This document shows, piece by piece, positions 8,002-16,140 of a stretch of DNA of 64,000 bases. The translations under genes and the position numbers were made by a program. How positions within the stretch are numbered: the stretch's first letter is position 1; every line of letters begins with the position of its first letter. The stretch comes from Frankia sp. QA3 (lineage in GTDB: Bacteria; Actinomycetota; Actinomycetes; Frankiales; Frankiaceae): the NCBI RefSeq assembly GCF_000262465.1, contig NZ_CM001489.1, positions 574,988 to 638,987 of the forward strand. The letters run 5' to 3'. The notes beneath the pieces are model-generated. The model did no database searches and was not told the DNA's origin. It saw nothing but the letters and a program-made list of their open reading frames with translations.

Positions 8002-8020
8002 TAAAGTTAACCTATCCTCA
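8002..8020. promoter_or_regulatory. IdeR/DtxR iron box upstream of the uptake operon
   Basis: TAAAGTTAACCTATCCTCA matches about 14 of 19 consensus positions. It lies 27 bases before the first FecCD permease and about 180 bases from the box at 7801, so the divergent intergenic region carries one operator per direction. Confidence 0.7.
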
Positions 8021-8046
8021 TCTAGTAGCGGATTGTGAGGTGTTCG

Positions 8047-9144
8047 GTGCGAACTGTGGCGGAGGACGGGCCGCCCGAGCTGGCCCTGGCCGCCGCTGGG
8101 ACGGCGCACGCCGTGGCGCCGGTCCGGATCGGCCCACGCGGCCGGCACTCGGGGCGCGTCCGCCTGTCGGGCCTGATGGCGGCGCTGCTCGCGCTGGCCG
8201 GGATGTGCCTGCTCAGCTTCTGGGTGGGGGCCAACCACCTGCCGTTCACCGTGGTCTGGCGGGTTCTGTGGCACGACGACGGATCGTCGGCCGCCCTGAT
8301 CGTGCACGACCTGCGGATTCCCCGGACCCTGCTCGGCCTGACCGTCGGCGCCGCGCTGGGGGTGGCCGGCGCGCTCACCCAGGCGCTGACCCGCAACGAC
8401 CTGGCCGAGCCCGGACTGCTCGGCGTCAACATCGGTGCCTCCGCCGCCGTGGTCGTGGGAATCTCGGCCTTCGGGGTGACGAGCCCGGCCGGCTACGTGT
8501 GGTTCGCCTTCGTGGGCGCCGGGGTCACCTCGGTCGCCGTTTTCGTGATCGGTTCGGCCGGACGCGGTGCCGCGACACCGGCCAGCCTGGTGGTGGCGGG
8601 TGCGGCGGCAACCGCGCTGCTCGGCGCGTTCGTCAACGCCGCCCTGCTGCTCGACACCAGGACGTTCGACCGGGTCCGGTTCTGGGACGTCGGCTCCCTG
8701 GCCGCGCCGGGCGCCGACGCCCTCACGGCCACCGCGCCGTTCATCGTGGTCGGCATCCTGCTGGCGGTCAGCCTCGCCCGCTCGTTGAACGCGCTCGCCC
8801 TCGGCGAGGAGGCCGCGCGGGGGCTGGGGGTCCACCTGAACCGGGCACGGGCGTCCGGCGCGCTCGCCGTGATCCTGCTGTGCGGGGCGGCGACCGCCGC
8901 CGCCGGGCCGATCACCTTCGTCGGCCTGGCCGTCCCGCACGTGGCGCGGGTGATCGCCGGGCCGGACCACCGCTGGGTCCTGCCGTACTCCGCCCTGCTC
9001 GCCGCGATCCTGCTGATCGGGGCGGACCTGGTCGGGCGGGTGATCATCGCGCCGGGCGAGCTGCGGGTCGGGATCGTCACGGCCTTCGTCGGAGCTCCGG
9101 TCTTCATCGCGCTGTGCCGCCGTGCCCGCCTGGCCCGGCCGTGA
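8047..9144 (+). CDS. FecCD-family ferric-siderophore permease 1
   Basis: 365 residues from the GTG at 8047, favoured by GTGAGG 6 bases upstream; the in-frame GTG at 8035 is the alternative. After a cytoplasmic tail, hydrophobic helices begin at LSGLMAALLALAGMCLLSFW. The family signature follows: LRIPRTLLGLTVGAALGVAG, the EPGLLGVNIGASAAVVVG region, and near the C-terminus AAAGPITFVGLAVPHVAR, with the G that contacts the ATPase in the coupling region. About ten membrane segments are expected. It forms a heterodimer with the next gene product. Its TGA overlaps the GTG of the next gene (9141-9144). Confidence 0.93.
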   Translation: MRTVAEDGPPELALAAAGTAHAVAPVRIGPRGRHSGRVRLSGLMAALLALAGMCLLSFWVGANHLPFTVVWRVLWHDDGSSAALIVHDLRIPRTLLGLTVGAALGVAGALTQALTRNDLAEPGLLGVNIGASAAVVVGISAFGVTSPAGYVWFAFVGAGVTSVAVFVIGSAGRGAATPASLVVAGAAATALLGAFVNAALLLDTRTFDRVRFWDVGSLAAPGADALTATAPFIVVGILLAVSLARSLNALALGEEAARGLGVHLNRARASGALAVILLCGAATAAAGPITFVGLAVPHVARVIAGPDHRWVLPYSALLAAILLIGADLVGRVIIAPGELRVGIVTAFVGAPVFIALCRRARLARP

Positions 9145-10259
9145 CGGGGCCCGTGCTCGACGGCCTCGTGCCCGACGGTGTCGTGCCCGACGGCGTCGCG
9201 CCGGCCGGCGACCCGCGCCGGCCATCCGGTCGCTACCGGGTCCGGCGGTTCGGCGACGACGCCGTGTCGTTGCGGATCTCGCCGCGCGCCGTCATGGTCA
9301 GCGCCGGGCTCGGCGTGGTGATCGTGGCCGCCGGCATAGCGGCGTTGACCACGGGCGACTACCCGATCCCGGTCGGGGACGTGGTCCGCGCCCTTCTCGG
9401 GCACGCCGACGGCGGGACGGACTTCGTCGTCAACTCCCTGCGGCTGCCCCGCCTGGTGACCGGCCTGCTGGTCGGCGCCGGGCTGGCGCTCAGCGGATCG
9501 ATCTTCCAGAGCGTGTCGAACAACCTGCTCGGCAGCCCGGACATCCTCGGATTCACCACCGGCTCGGCCACCGGAGCGCTCGTCGTCCTGCTGGTACTGC
9601 GTGGAAACGCGGCGCAGGCGTCGCTGGGCGCGGTGGTCGGCGGCCTGCTCACCGGCGCGCTGGTCTACGGGCTGTCCCACCGACGCGGGCTGGCCGGGCC
9701 GCGCCTGATCCTCATCGGGATCGCGGTCGGCGCGCTGCTCACCTCGGTCAACTCCTATCTGATCACCCGGGCGACCCTCGCCGACGCGGTGGCCGCGCAG
9801 GTGTGGCTGATCGGCAGCCTGAACAGCCGGGGCTGGGAACATGTCTGGCCGCTGGCCGTCGCCCTGGTGATCCTGGTGCCGGTCGCCCTGTACCAGGGCC
9901 GGCGGCTGGCCTACCTGGAGATGGGCCGGGACACCGCGCAGACGCTCGGCGTCGACGTCGAGCGCAGCCGGGTCACGCTGATCGCGGTGGGAGCGGCGCT
10001 GGCCGCCACGGCGACGGCCGCCGCCGGACCGGTCGGGTTCGTCGCGCTCACCGCGCCGCCGCTGGCCCGCTGGCTCACCGCCGCGGCGGCGCCGCCGCTG
10101 GTGTCGACCGCGCTCGCGGGAGCCGCGCTGGTCGCCGTCAGCGACCTGGCGGCCCAGCGCCTGTTCGCCCCCGTCCAGTTGCCGGTCGGGGTGGCCACCG
10201 GCGCCGTCGGCGGGGTGTACCTCGCCGTGCTGCTGCTTCGGCAGCGGCGGCGGGCATGA
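9141..10259 (+). CDS. FecCD-family ferric-siderophore permease 2
   Basis: 372 residues from a GTG overlapping the previous stop (GTGA). A short tail with the repeated phrase VPDGV precedes the first helix. FecCD landmarks are LRLPRLVTGLLVGAGLALSG, NNLLGSPDILGFTTGSATGA and AAAGPVGFVALTAPPLARWL. It is expected to have nine or ten helices and to pair with permease 1 across the membrane. The second FecCD landmark reads SPDILGFTTG, where permease 1 has EPGLLGVNIG; both forms are usual for Fec/Fhu systems. Confidence 0.93.
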   Translation: MTGPVLDGLVPDGVVPDGVAPAGDPRRPSGRYRVRRFGDDAVSLRISPRAVMVSAGLGVVIVAAGIAALTTGDYPIPVGDVVRALLGHADGGTDFVVNSLRLPRLVTGLLVGAGLALSGSIFQSVSNNLLGSPDILGFTTGSATGALVVLLVLRGNAAQASLGAVVGGLLTGALVYGLSHRRGLAGPRLILIGIAVGALLTSVNSYLITRATLADAVAAQVWLIGSLNSRGWEHVWPLAVALVILVPVALYQGRRLAYLEMGRDTAQTLGVDVERSRVTLIAVGAALAATATAAAGPVGFVALTAPPLARWLTAAAAPPLVSTALAGAALVAVSDLAAQRLFAPVQLPVGVATGAVGGVYLAVLLLRQRRRA

Positions 10260-10323
10260 CGGCGCGGGCGGCGCGCGCCGGCCGGCGGGGGGCCGACCCA
10301 GGTCGGCGAACGGAGGGCGAGGC

Positions 10324-11250
10324 ATGGCGCGGCTGAGCGCGAACAACCTTACTTTGGCCTACGACCAGCGGGTGGTGGCCCGCGAGCTCGGGATCGAGAT
10401 TCCGGACGGGGCGTTCACCGTCATCGTCGGCCCCAACGCCTGCGGCAAGTCGACGCTGCTGCGCGCGCTGGTCCGCCTGCTGCGGCCGAAGTCCGGCGAG
10501 GTCCACCTCGACGGCGCGCTGATCTCGTCCTATCCGACGAAGGAGGTCGCGCGCCGGCTCGGCCTGCTCGCCCAGTCGGCGACCGCGCCGGCCGGCATCA
10601 CCGTGGCCGACCTGGTCGCCCGCGGCCGGTACCCGCACCAGCGGCTGCTGCGCCAGTGGTCCCGCGCGGACGAGCTGGTGGTCGCCGAGGTGATGGAGCG
10701 CACCGGTGTCGCCGACCTGGCCGACCGGCTGGTCGACGAGCTGTCCGGCGGCCAGCGACAACGGGTCTGGCTCGCGATGGTGCTGGCCCAGCGGACGCCG
10801 ATCCTGCTGCTCGACGAGCCGACGACCTTCCTCGACATCGCCCATCAGGTCGAGGTGCTGGACCTGTGCGCCGAGCTGCTCGCCGAGGGCGGGCACACGC
10901 TGGTCGCGGTGCTGCACGACCTCAACCAGGCCAGCCGGTACGCCGGGCACCTGGTGGCGATGCGGGACGGGCGGATCGTCGCCCAGGGGCCGCCGGCCGA
11001 GATCGTCACCGCCGCCCTGGTCGAGGAGGTCTTCGGGCTGGCCTGCCGGGTCATCACCGATCCGGAGTCCGGTACGCCGCTGGTCATCCCGCTGCGGCGG
11101 CGGCCCCGCCGGGTGCACGGCGGGGATGCGCCGGCGGGGCCGGACCAGGTCGCGGGGGCCGGACCAGCCCGCGGGACCGGACACGACGCCGGGGCCGGAG
11201 CGCGCGACGGGTCGGTTCGCGCAGCGGAGCCGCGCCTGCACATGGGTTGA
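10324..11250 (+). CDS. Ferric-siderophore ABC transporter ATPase
   Basis: 308 residues. Walker A GPNACGKSTLLRAL, signature LSGGQRQRVWLAMVLAQR, Walker B ILLLDEPTTFLDIAHQVEV, and a switch His in VAVLHDLNQASRY all match FecE/FepC-type ATPases. The last 50 residues after PLVIPLRRRPRR are a Gly/Ala/Arg-rich tail without family match. The ATG follows GGAGGGCGAGGC. It completes the uptake operon that starts at 8047; the substrate-binding lipoprotein is encoded far downstream at 44323. Iron control is expected from the box at 8002. Confidence 0.94.
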   Translation: MARLSANNLTLAYDQRVVARELGIEIPDGAFTVIVGPNACGKSTLLRALVRLLRPKSGEVHLDGALISSYPTKEVARRLGLLAQSATAPAGITVADLVARGRYPHQRLLRQWSRADELVVAEVMERTGVADLADRLVDELSGGQRQRVWLAMVLAQRTPILLLDEPTTFLDIAHQVEVLDLCAELLAEGGHTLVAVLHDLNQASRYAGHLVAMRDGRIVAQGPPAEIVTAALVEEVFGLACRVITDPESGTPLVIPLRRRPRRVHGGDAPAGPDQVAGAGPARGTGHDAGAGARDGSVRAAEPRLHMG

Positions 11251-11264
11251 CGGTGTTCGTCAAA

Positions 11265-11283
11265 TTAGGTTAGCTATACCTAA
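11265..11283. promoter_or_regulatory. IdeR/DtxR iron box, now separated from the next gene
   Basis: TTAGGTTAGCTATACCTAA matches 16 of 19 consensus positions. It follows the ATPase stop by 14 bases and points to a promoter for genes to the right, but a TnpB remnant fills the 1 kb before the ABC transporter pair at 12287. It probably served that pair before the insertion. Confidence 0.8.
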
Positions 11284-11424
11284 ATTTTGGGTGGAAGGCC
11301 GCCGCCCGCTGTCGCCGACCGCACGGACCGCGGGCTTCTGCTCCGCCGCCCCGACCCCGAGGCTCGCCAGCCCGGGCGATCTGTTCGGACGACGCGGGCC
11401 CGATTCGGTCAGGACGGTGCTTGA

Positions 11425-12275
11425 CGTCCTCCCCCACCGACGGCGGGGGATTCCAACTCCTACACACCCACCAGAAGGCTCCTACACATCCACCAGAAGG
11501 GAGGGCGGGCAGTGCTGAGATTCGCGGTTCGCAGGCTCGGTGGGCGCCGCGCCTCCCCGCGCTGTCACCGCGCGTCCCGCGGCGATGTTTCGGGCTGCGT
11601 TGACGTCCGCGCTGCACCGCAATCTGCGGGCGACACGCCGGAATCGCACTTGGCTCGCACGCGACGCGGATGCCACACGCCCGCAGGCCGAAAAACACGG
11701 CCTGGGGTAGGCCGCCGGTATTCTCTCGACCCGGCCGGAAGCCTGCTGCTCCAACCGCTGCACGAGCAGACCCCGGCCGGCCGCGAGGATCACCCGATTC
11801 ACCCCGGCCTTCTGCCGCGCGTTGCGTCCCGGCTTGGCGACCATTCCCCGCGCCGACCTGGTCATGGTCGGAATCCGCAGCTCCGCGCTGCTCAGCGCCG
11901 AGCAGACGGCCACCCCCCGGTCCACCCCGACCACCTCGCCCGTACCCGGCGCCGCCATCGGCGCGGGCACGATGGTGAACGCCACATACCAGCGACCCGC
12001 CCGATCCCGAGTGACCCGATACGATTTTGCGTCCGGCGCGGCACGGCTGCGACGGAACCGCATCCAGCCCACCTTGGGAACCCGCACCTGCGACCACTGG
12101 TGATTGACCCGCCGAACATCACCGGATCGCGCCGCCGCCACCCGGAAACCCTCATGCTCGCCCCCCTCCGAAAAGTGGGTCTCCGATGCGAACCGCGAAA
12201 GAAAACGGAAAGGGATGTCCACCGGTGAACGATCTGGGGTGGCGTTTCCTCCCCGGCCTGAAGGCCCGGGCATCC
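11425..12275 (-). mobile_element. Decayed IS200/IS605-type (TnpB) element
   Basis: The right limit is marked by a hairpin CCCCGGCC-TGAA-GGCCCGGG inside CTCCCCGGCCTGAAGGCC (about 12249-12272). The left limit is CCTCCCCCACCGACGGCGGG (about 11427-11446) followed by ATTCC. Actinobacterial IS605-like elements commonly carry such GACGTCCTCCC...GATTCC end structures. Between them lies the tnpB remnant. No TnpA (Y1 transposase) is present, so the unit could move only in trans, if at all. It sits between an iron box and the ABC transporter genes. Confidence 0.6.
11482..12222 (-). pseudogene. TnpB (RNA-guided nuclease family) remnant
   Basis: The minus-strand frame reads VRVPKVGWMRFRRSRAAP, AKSYRVTRDRAGRWYVAFTI and TGEVVGVDRGVAV (RuvC-I with its Asp), then jumps from LSSAELR straight to MTRSARGMV. 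This loses about 60-80 residues that normally hold the helical insert and lead to the RuvC-II Glu. After GRNARQKAGVNRVILAAGRG comes a spoiled zinc ribbon: SACG survives, but the second Cys pair (usually FRCVACG) reads FRRVARR. The final ADVNAARNIAAG is intact, as is its Asp. The first 100 or so residues of TnpB are absent. Not functional as a nuclease. Confidence 0.75.
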
Positions 12276-12286
12276 ACGCCGAGACC

Positions 12287-14032
12287 ATGGTGAACGGCTC
12301 GACGGGCAGCCGGCTGCTGTGGACGCGGTTGCGCGGGCAGCGGGGGGAGCTGACCCTCGGCGCGCTGGCCACGGTCGTCCAACAGGGAGCGATGCTCGCC
12401 CTGCCGTGGTGCGTCCAGCGCGCCCTCGACCGTGGCATCACCGAACGCTCGGTGCACGGCACGCTCACGTGGGTCGTCCCCACGGTGCTGGTCGCCGTGG
12501 GGTTCATGCTGGGGGGCATCGGCGGCCTGTGGTGGTCGGGCCGGGCCGCGGGCCGCGTCGCCCACGGGCTGCGCGCGTCGATCGTCGAGCGGGTGGCGGC
12601 CTTCGACCGGCCCGCCCTCGCCCGTTACGGGCACGGCGACCTGGCGATGCGGGCCACCCGTGACGTCGACCTGGTCCGGCTGTGGGTGCAGAGCCTGGCC
12701 ATCTGGGTCCGGATCGTGGTGACCGTCGTCGTCGTGCTGCCCGCGTTCGCCCTGCTCGACCCGCTGCTGTTGGTCATCGGGGTCGTGACGATCCCGCTGG
12801 TGGCGCTGGCCAACGCGTACTTCCCCGGCCGGTTCGACGCGGCCAACACGAGCCTGTCGGAGGCGTTCGGCGCCCGGGCCGACGCGGTGGACGACCTGCT
12901 CTCGGCCAGCGCGGCGGTGCGCGGCCTCGGCGGTGAGTCGGCGCTGGTGCGCCGCCATCACGACCGCAGCGCGGTGCTGACCGACCACACGATGGCCACC
13001 GCGCGCATCTCGGCGTCCTGGTCGGCCGTCCCGCCGGCCGTCCCCCGGCTCGCGATCGCGGCGGGCCTCGCCATCGGGGGGACGGCCGCCCTGCGCGGCG
13101 ACATCACGGTCGGCGGCCTGGTCGCCTTCACCTCGTGGATGACCACCCTGACGTTGGCCGTCACGATCGCGGTGGATCTGCTGTCCTCGCGCGGCCAGGC
13201 CCTCGTCGCGGCCGGCCGGATCGCCGAGATCCTCGACACGCCGGTCAGCGACGACGACCCGGTGGACGCCGAGACCCCACCGCCGGGCGGCGCGTTGGTG
13301 GCCCGGGGGGTGACGGCCGTCCGCGACGGCCGCCGGGTGCTCGGCCCGGTCGACCTGCGCGTCGCCCCCGGCGAGTTCGTCGCGGTGACCGGCCCGACCG
13401 GCAGCGGCAAGACGACGCTCGCTCGCCTGCTGTGCCGGCTGGAGGACCCGGCCACGGGCGCGGTCAGCCTCGGCGGGGTGGACCTGCGGCGGGTCGCCCG
13501 GGTCGAGCTGGCCGGCCGGATCGGCCTGGTGCCGCAGCGGCCACTGATCCTGGCCGGGACGGTCGCGGACAACCTCCGCGTCGGTCGGGCGGTCGAGCTC
13601 TCCGCGCTGCGCGCGGCGTGCGAGGTCGCCGCGGTCGACGAGTTCGTGGCGAGCCTGCCCGACGGTTACGACACGGCGTTGGGGGAGCGCGGCGCGACGG
13701 TGTCCGGCGGCCAGGGTCAACGCCTGGCCCTGGCCCGCGGCCTGATCGGCCGGCCGGACGTCCTCATCCTCGACGACGTCACCGCGGCGGTGGACGCCGC
13801 GACCGAGGCCACCATCCTCGCCCGGCTGCGTGCGTGGGCGCCCGAGGTCGCGCTCCTCGTGATCTCGCACCGCCCGTCCGTGCTGGCCGCCGCCGACCGG
13901 GTGATCCGGCTGGCGGCGGACGGCGCGCCGGCCGACCGGGACGCGCCCGGCGGGCCGGCCGCCGCCGACGGCGGCACGGCCGAGAACACCGGCGATGACC
14001 GGACCGTCGGAGTGGGAGGCGTCGGTGGCTGA
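12287..14032 (+). CDS. ABC transporter half (TMD-NBD), degenerate-site partner
   Basis: 581 residues with an exporter-type fold: about six helices in residues 20-320, then an ATPase. Walker A is GPTGSGKTTLARLL, the signature VSGGQGQRLALARGL, and Walker B VLILDDVTAAVD, in which the catalytic Glu is Asp; the switch His is in VISHRPSVL. The Asp marks the non-catalytic site of a heterodimer whose partner is the next gene. The start is uncertain: the ATG at 12287 or GTG at 12290 directly abut the IS end and have no clear ribosome binding site, so the original N-terminus may have been replaced. By context it either exports the siderophore or, like mycobacterial IrtAB, imports the ferric form. Confidence 0.9.
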   Translation: MVNGSTGSRLLWTRLRGQRGELTLGALATVVQQGAMLALPWCVQRALDRGITERSVHGTLTWVVPTVLVAVGFMLGGIGGLWWSGRAAGRVAHGLRASIVERVAAFDRPALARYGHGDLAMRATRDVDLVRLWVQSLAIWVRIVVTVVVVLPAFALLDPLLLVIGVVTIPLVALANAYFPGRFDAANTSLSEAFGARADAVDDLLSASAAVRGLGGESALVRRHHDRSAVLTDHTMATARISASWSAVPPAVPRLAIAAGLAIGGTAALRGDITVGGLVAFTSWMTTLTLAVTIAVDLLSSRGQALVAAGRIAEILDTPVSDDDPVDAETPPPGGALVARGVTAVRDGRRVLGPVDLRVAPGEFVAVTGPTGSGKTTLARLLCRLEDPATGAVSLGGVDLRRVARVELAGRIGLVPQRPLILAGTVADNLRVGRAVELSALRAACEVAAVDEFVASLPDGYDTALGERGATVSGGQGQRLALARGLIGRPDVLILDDVTAAVDAATEATILARLRAWAPEVALLVISHRPSVLAAADRVIRLAADGAPADRDAPGGPAAADGGTAENTGDDRTVGVGGVGG

Positions 14033-15707
14033 GATCCGTGTGCTGGCCGAGGAACCGTCGACGGCGGGCGTGTTCCGGCGCTTCTGGCCCTACCTGCGCC
14101 CGCACCGGGCGATCATGTCCGCCGCGCTGCTGGCCAGCGTCGCCAGCACGGCCGCGGTGGTGGCGGTCGCCTCGGCCATCGGCTGGGGCGTCGACGCGGT
14201 GACCACCGGCGACCGGGCCCAGCTGTGGTGGGCCGTCGCCCTGCTGGTCGGGGTGGTCCTGGCCCGGCTGGTCCTGCTGCGCTGGTCCGAGGTCCTGCTG
14301 TCCGAGGCCGGCGAGCGGACGATCCGCGGCCTGCGCGACCTCGTCGTCGAACGTCTCGCCCGCGCCCCGCTGCGCTTCATCGAGGCCCACCGCACCGGCG
14401 ACCTGCTGCGCCGTTCGACCGGTGAGATCGCCGACCTGACGCTGTTCCTGCGCGACCAGCTCCCCAACCTGCTCGGCGTCGCGCTCACCGTCGGGCTGAC
14501 GACGGTGATGTTGCTGGTGTACTCGTGGCTGCTGTCGCTGCTGCTCATCGCCCTGTTCCTGCCGATGGCGATCGCCGTGTTGGCCTGGTTCAACCGGGCC
14601 TCACCGGAGACGTTCGGCCGGCAGGCGGCGGCGGACGCGGCGATGACCGCGACCTTCACCGAGTCGCTCACCGCACAGGAGGCGCTGGTCGCGCCGGGAC
14701 GCCCCGACGAGTGGGTCCGGCGGTTCCGGCGCGACAACGACGAGCTGCTGGCGGCGAACGACCGGGCCGTGGCCGTCCAGGGCCGGCTGGAACTGTTCGG
14801 GCTGATCGAGGGCCTGGCCACGGCGGTGCTGCTGGGCCTGAGCGTCTGGCTGGTGCGGGCGGGGCAGCTCAGCGTCGGCACCGTCGTCGTGTTCGTGATC
14901 GCGACGCGCAACCTGTTCGAAAGCATGCTCGCCCTGTCCGGGCTCGCCGGCGAGGCCCAGCTCGCCCGGGTCGGCCTCGCCCGGCTGGTCGACCTGCTCG
15001 ACGCGTTGCCACCGGCCGACCCGCGGCCGGCATCGACGCCCGATCTGCCGCCGCGGGGCGACCTGGTCGCCGAACGCCTGCGCTACGCCTACGCGCAGGG
15101 GGCGGATGTGGTGCGCGACGTCTCGGTCGCCTTCCCGGCCGGCGACCGGGCGAGCCTGGTCGGCGTCACCGGGTCCGGCAAGACCACGCTGGCCAAACTC
15201 CTGGCCGGGCTCTACGCGCCGGACGCGGGCACGGTGAGCTACGGCGGGATCGATCTGCGGACCGCGTCGCCGGAGCAGGTCCGGTCGCGCATCGTCCTCA
15301 TCCCGCAGCAGGTCCACATCATCACCGGCACGCTGGCCGAGAACCTGGCACTCGCTCCGGGAACGCCGGATCGGGCGGCGATGGCGCGGGCGGTCGATCT
15401 GCTGGGCCTGACCGAGTGGGTCGCCCGGCTGCCCGGGGGGCTGGACGCGGACCTGGGGGCGCGCGGTGCGCGGCTGTCCGCCGGCGAACGGCAGATCGTC
15501 GGGCTGCTGCGGGCCGCGCTGGTCGACCCGCCGGTGCTGCTGCTCGACGAGGCCACCGCCGACCTCGACCCGGAGGTGGCCGGGCGCCTGGAGACCGCCG
15601 TGGATCGCCTCCGGTCGGGGCGGACGCTGGTCGTGATCGCGCACCGCCCGGCCACCATCGCCCGCCTGCCCCGGACCGTCCGTGTCGAGGCCGGCCGCCT
15701 GAGTTAG
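14025..15707 (+). CDS. ABC transporter half (TMD-NBD), catalytic partner
   Basis: 560 residues from the GTG at 14025, preceded by GGGAGG at 6 bases and overlapping the previous stop by 8 bases; an ATG at 13995 is the less likely alternative. There are six helices, then Walker A GVTGSGKTTLAKLL, signature LSAGERQIVGLLRAAL (Ala for the usual Gly), Walker B VLLLDEATADLD with its Glu, and switch His in VIAHRPATIA. It pairs with the upstream gene to form one heterodimeric transporter. The pair ends 130 bases before the MbtH gene, behind the next iron box. Confidence 0.92.
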   Translation: MAEIRVLAEEPSTAGVFRRFWPYLRPHRAIMSAALLASVASTAAVVAVASAIGWGVDAVTTGDRAQLWWAVALLVGVVLARLVLLRWSEVLLSEAGERTIRGLRDLVVERLARAPLRFIEAHRTGDLLRRSTGEIADLTLFLRDQLPNLLGVALTVGLTTVMLLVYSWLLSLLLIALFLPMAIAVLAWFNRASPETFGRQAAADAAMTATFTESLTAQEALVAPGRPDEWVRRFRRDNDELLAANDRAVAVQGRLELFGLIEGLATAVLLGLSVWLVRAGQLSVGTVVVFVIATRNLFESMLALSGLAGEAQLARVGLARLVDLLDALPPADPRPASTPDLPPRGDLVAERLRYAYAQGADVVRDVSVAFPAGDRASLVGVTGSGKTTLAKLLAGLYAPDAGTVSYGGIDLRTASPEQVRSRIVLIPQQVHIITGTLAENLALAPGTPDRAAMARAVDLLGLTEWVARLPGGLDADLGARGARLSAGERQIVGLLRAALVDPPVLLLDEATADLDPEVAGRLETAVDRLRSGRTLVVIAHRPATIARLPRTVRVEAGRLS

Positions 15708-15775
15708 CCCACCGCGCTGATCGTACGCATGACGTGGCTTTTTTCGCCTTATAAGGCTGGACGCACCCTCTTGTT

Positions 15776-15794
15776 TTAGGTAAACCTAACCTGA
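15776..15794. promoter_or_regulatory. IdeR/DtxR iron box upstream of the NRPS operon
   Basis: TTAGGTAAACCTAACCTGA matches 16 of 19 consensus positions (17 if A/T at position 7 is allowed). It lies 44 bases before the MbtH start at 15838 and should control the long biosynthetic operon from 15838 to about 46407. Confidence 0.87.
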
Positions 15795-15837
15795 GTATCG
15801 CCATCTCAGGCCGCAGACCCGAGGAGACGGGAACCGC

Positions 15838-16140
15838 ATGTCGACGAACCCGTTCGATGACGAAAACGGCAGCTTCTACGTCCTGGTCAACGCCGAGGGC
15901 CAGCACTCGCTCTGGCCGACCTTCGCGCCGGTCCCGGCGGGCTGGCGGACGGCGCACGAGGCCGCCAGCCGGTCGGCCTGCCTGGAGTACGTCGAGGCCA
16001 ACTGGACCGACCTGCGCCCGGCCAGCCTGACCGCCCGGATGGCGGGCGGCCATGCGGCCGCGCGGGACGGCGAGGCCGCGCGGGACGGCGAGGCCGCGCG
16101 GGAACACCGCGACGGCGCTGATTCCGGCGCGTCCCGGTGA
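15838..16140 (+). CDS. mbtH: MbtH-like NRPS chaperone
   Basis: 100 residues. The MbtH core shows [20 protein letters not shown], the SLWP signature, and [17 protein letters not shown] with the three conserved Trp positions. It binds and activates adenylation domains. After residue 66 a non-conserved tail contains two to three tandem copies of ARDGEA, from an 18-bp DNA repeat at about 16058-16100. The start follows GAGGAGACGGGA. The stop overlaps the GTG of the salicylate synthase gene (16137-16140), so the two are translationally coupled. Confidence 0.96.
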   Translation: MSTNPFDDENGSFYVLVNAEGQHSLWPTFAPVPAGWRTAHEAASRSACLEYVEANWTDLRPASLTARMAGGHAAARDGEAARDGEAAREHRDGADSGASR

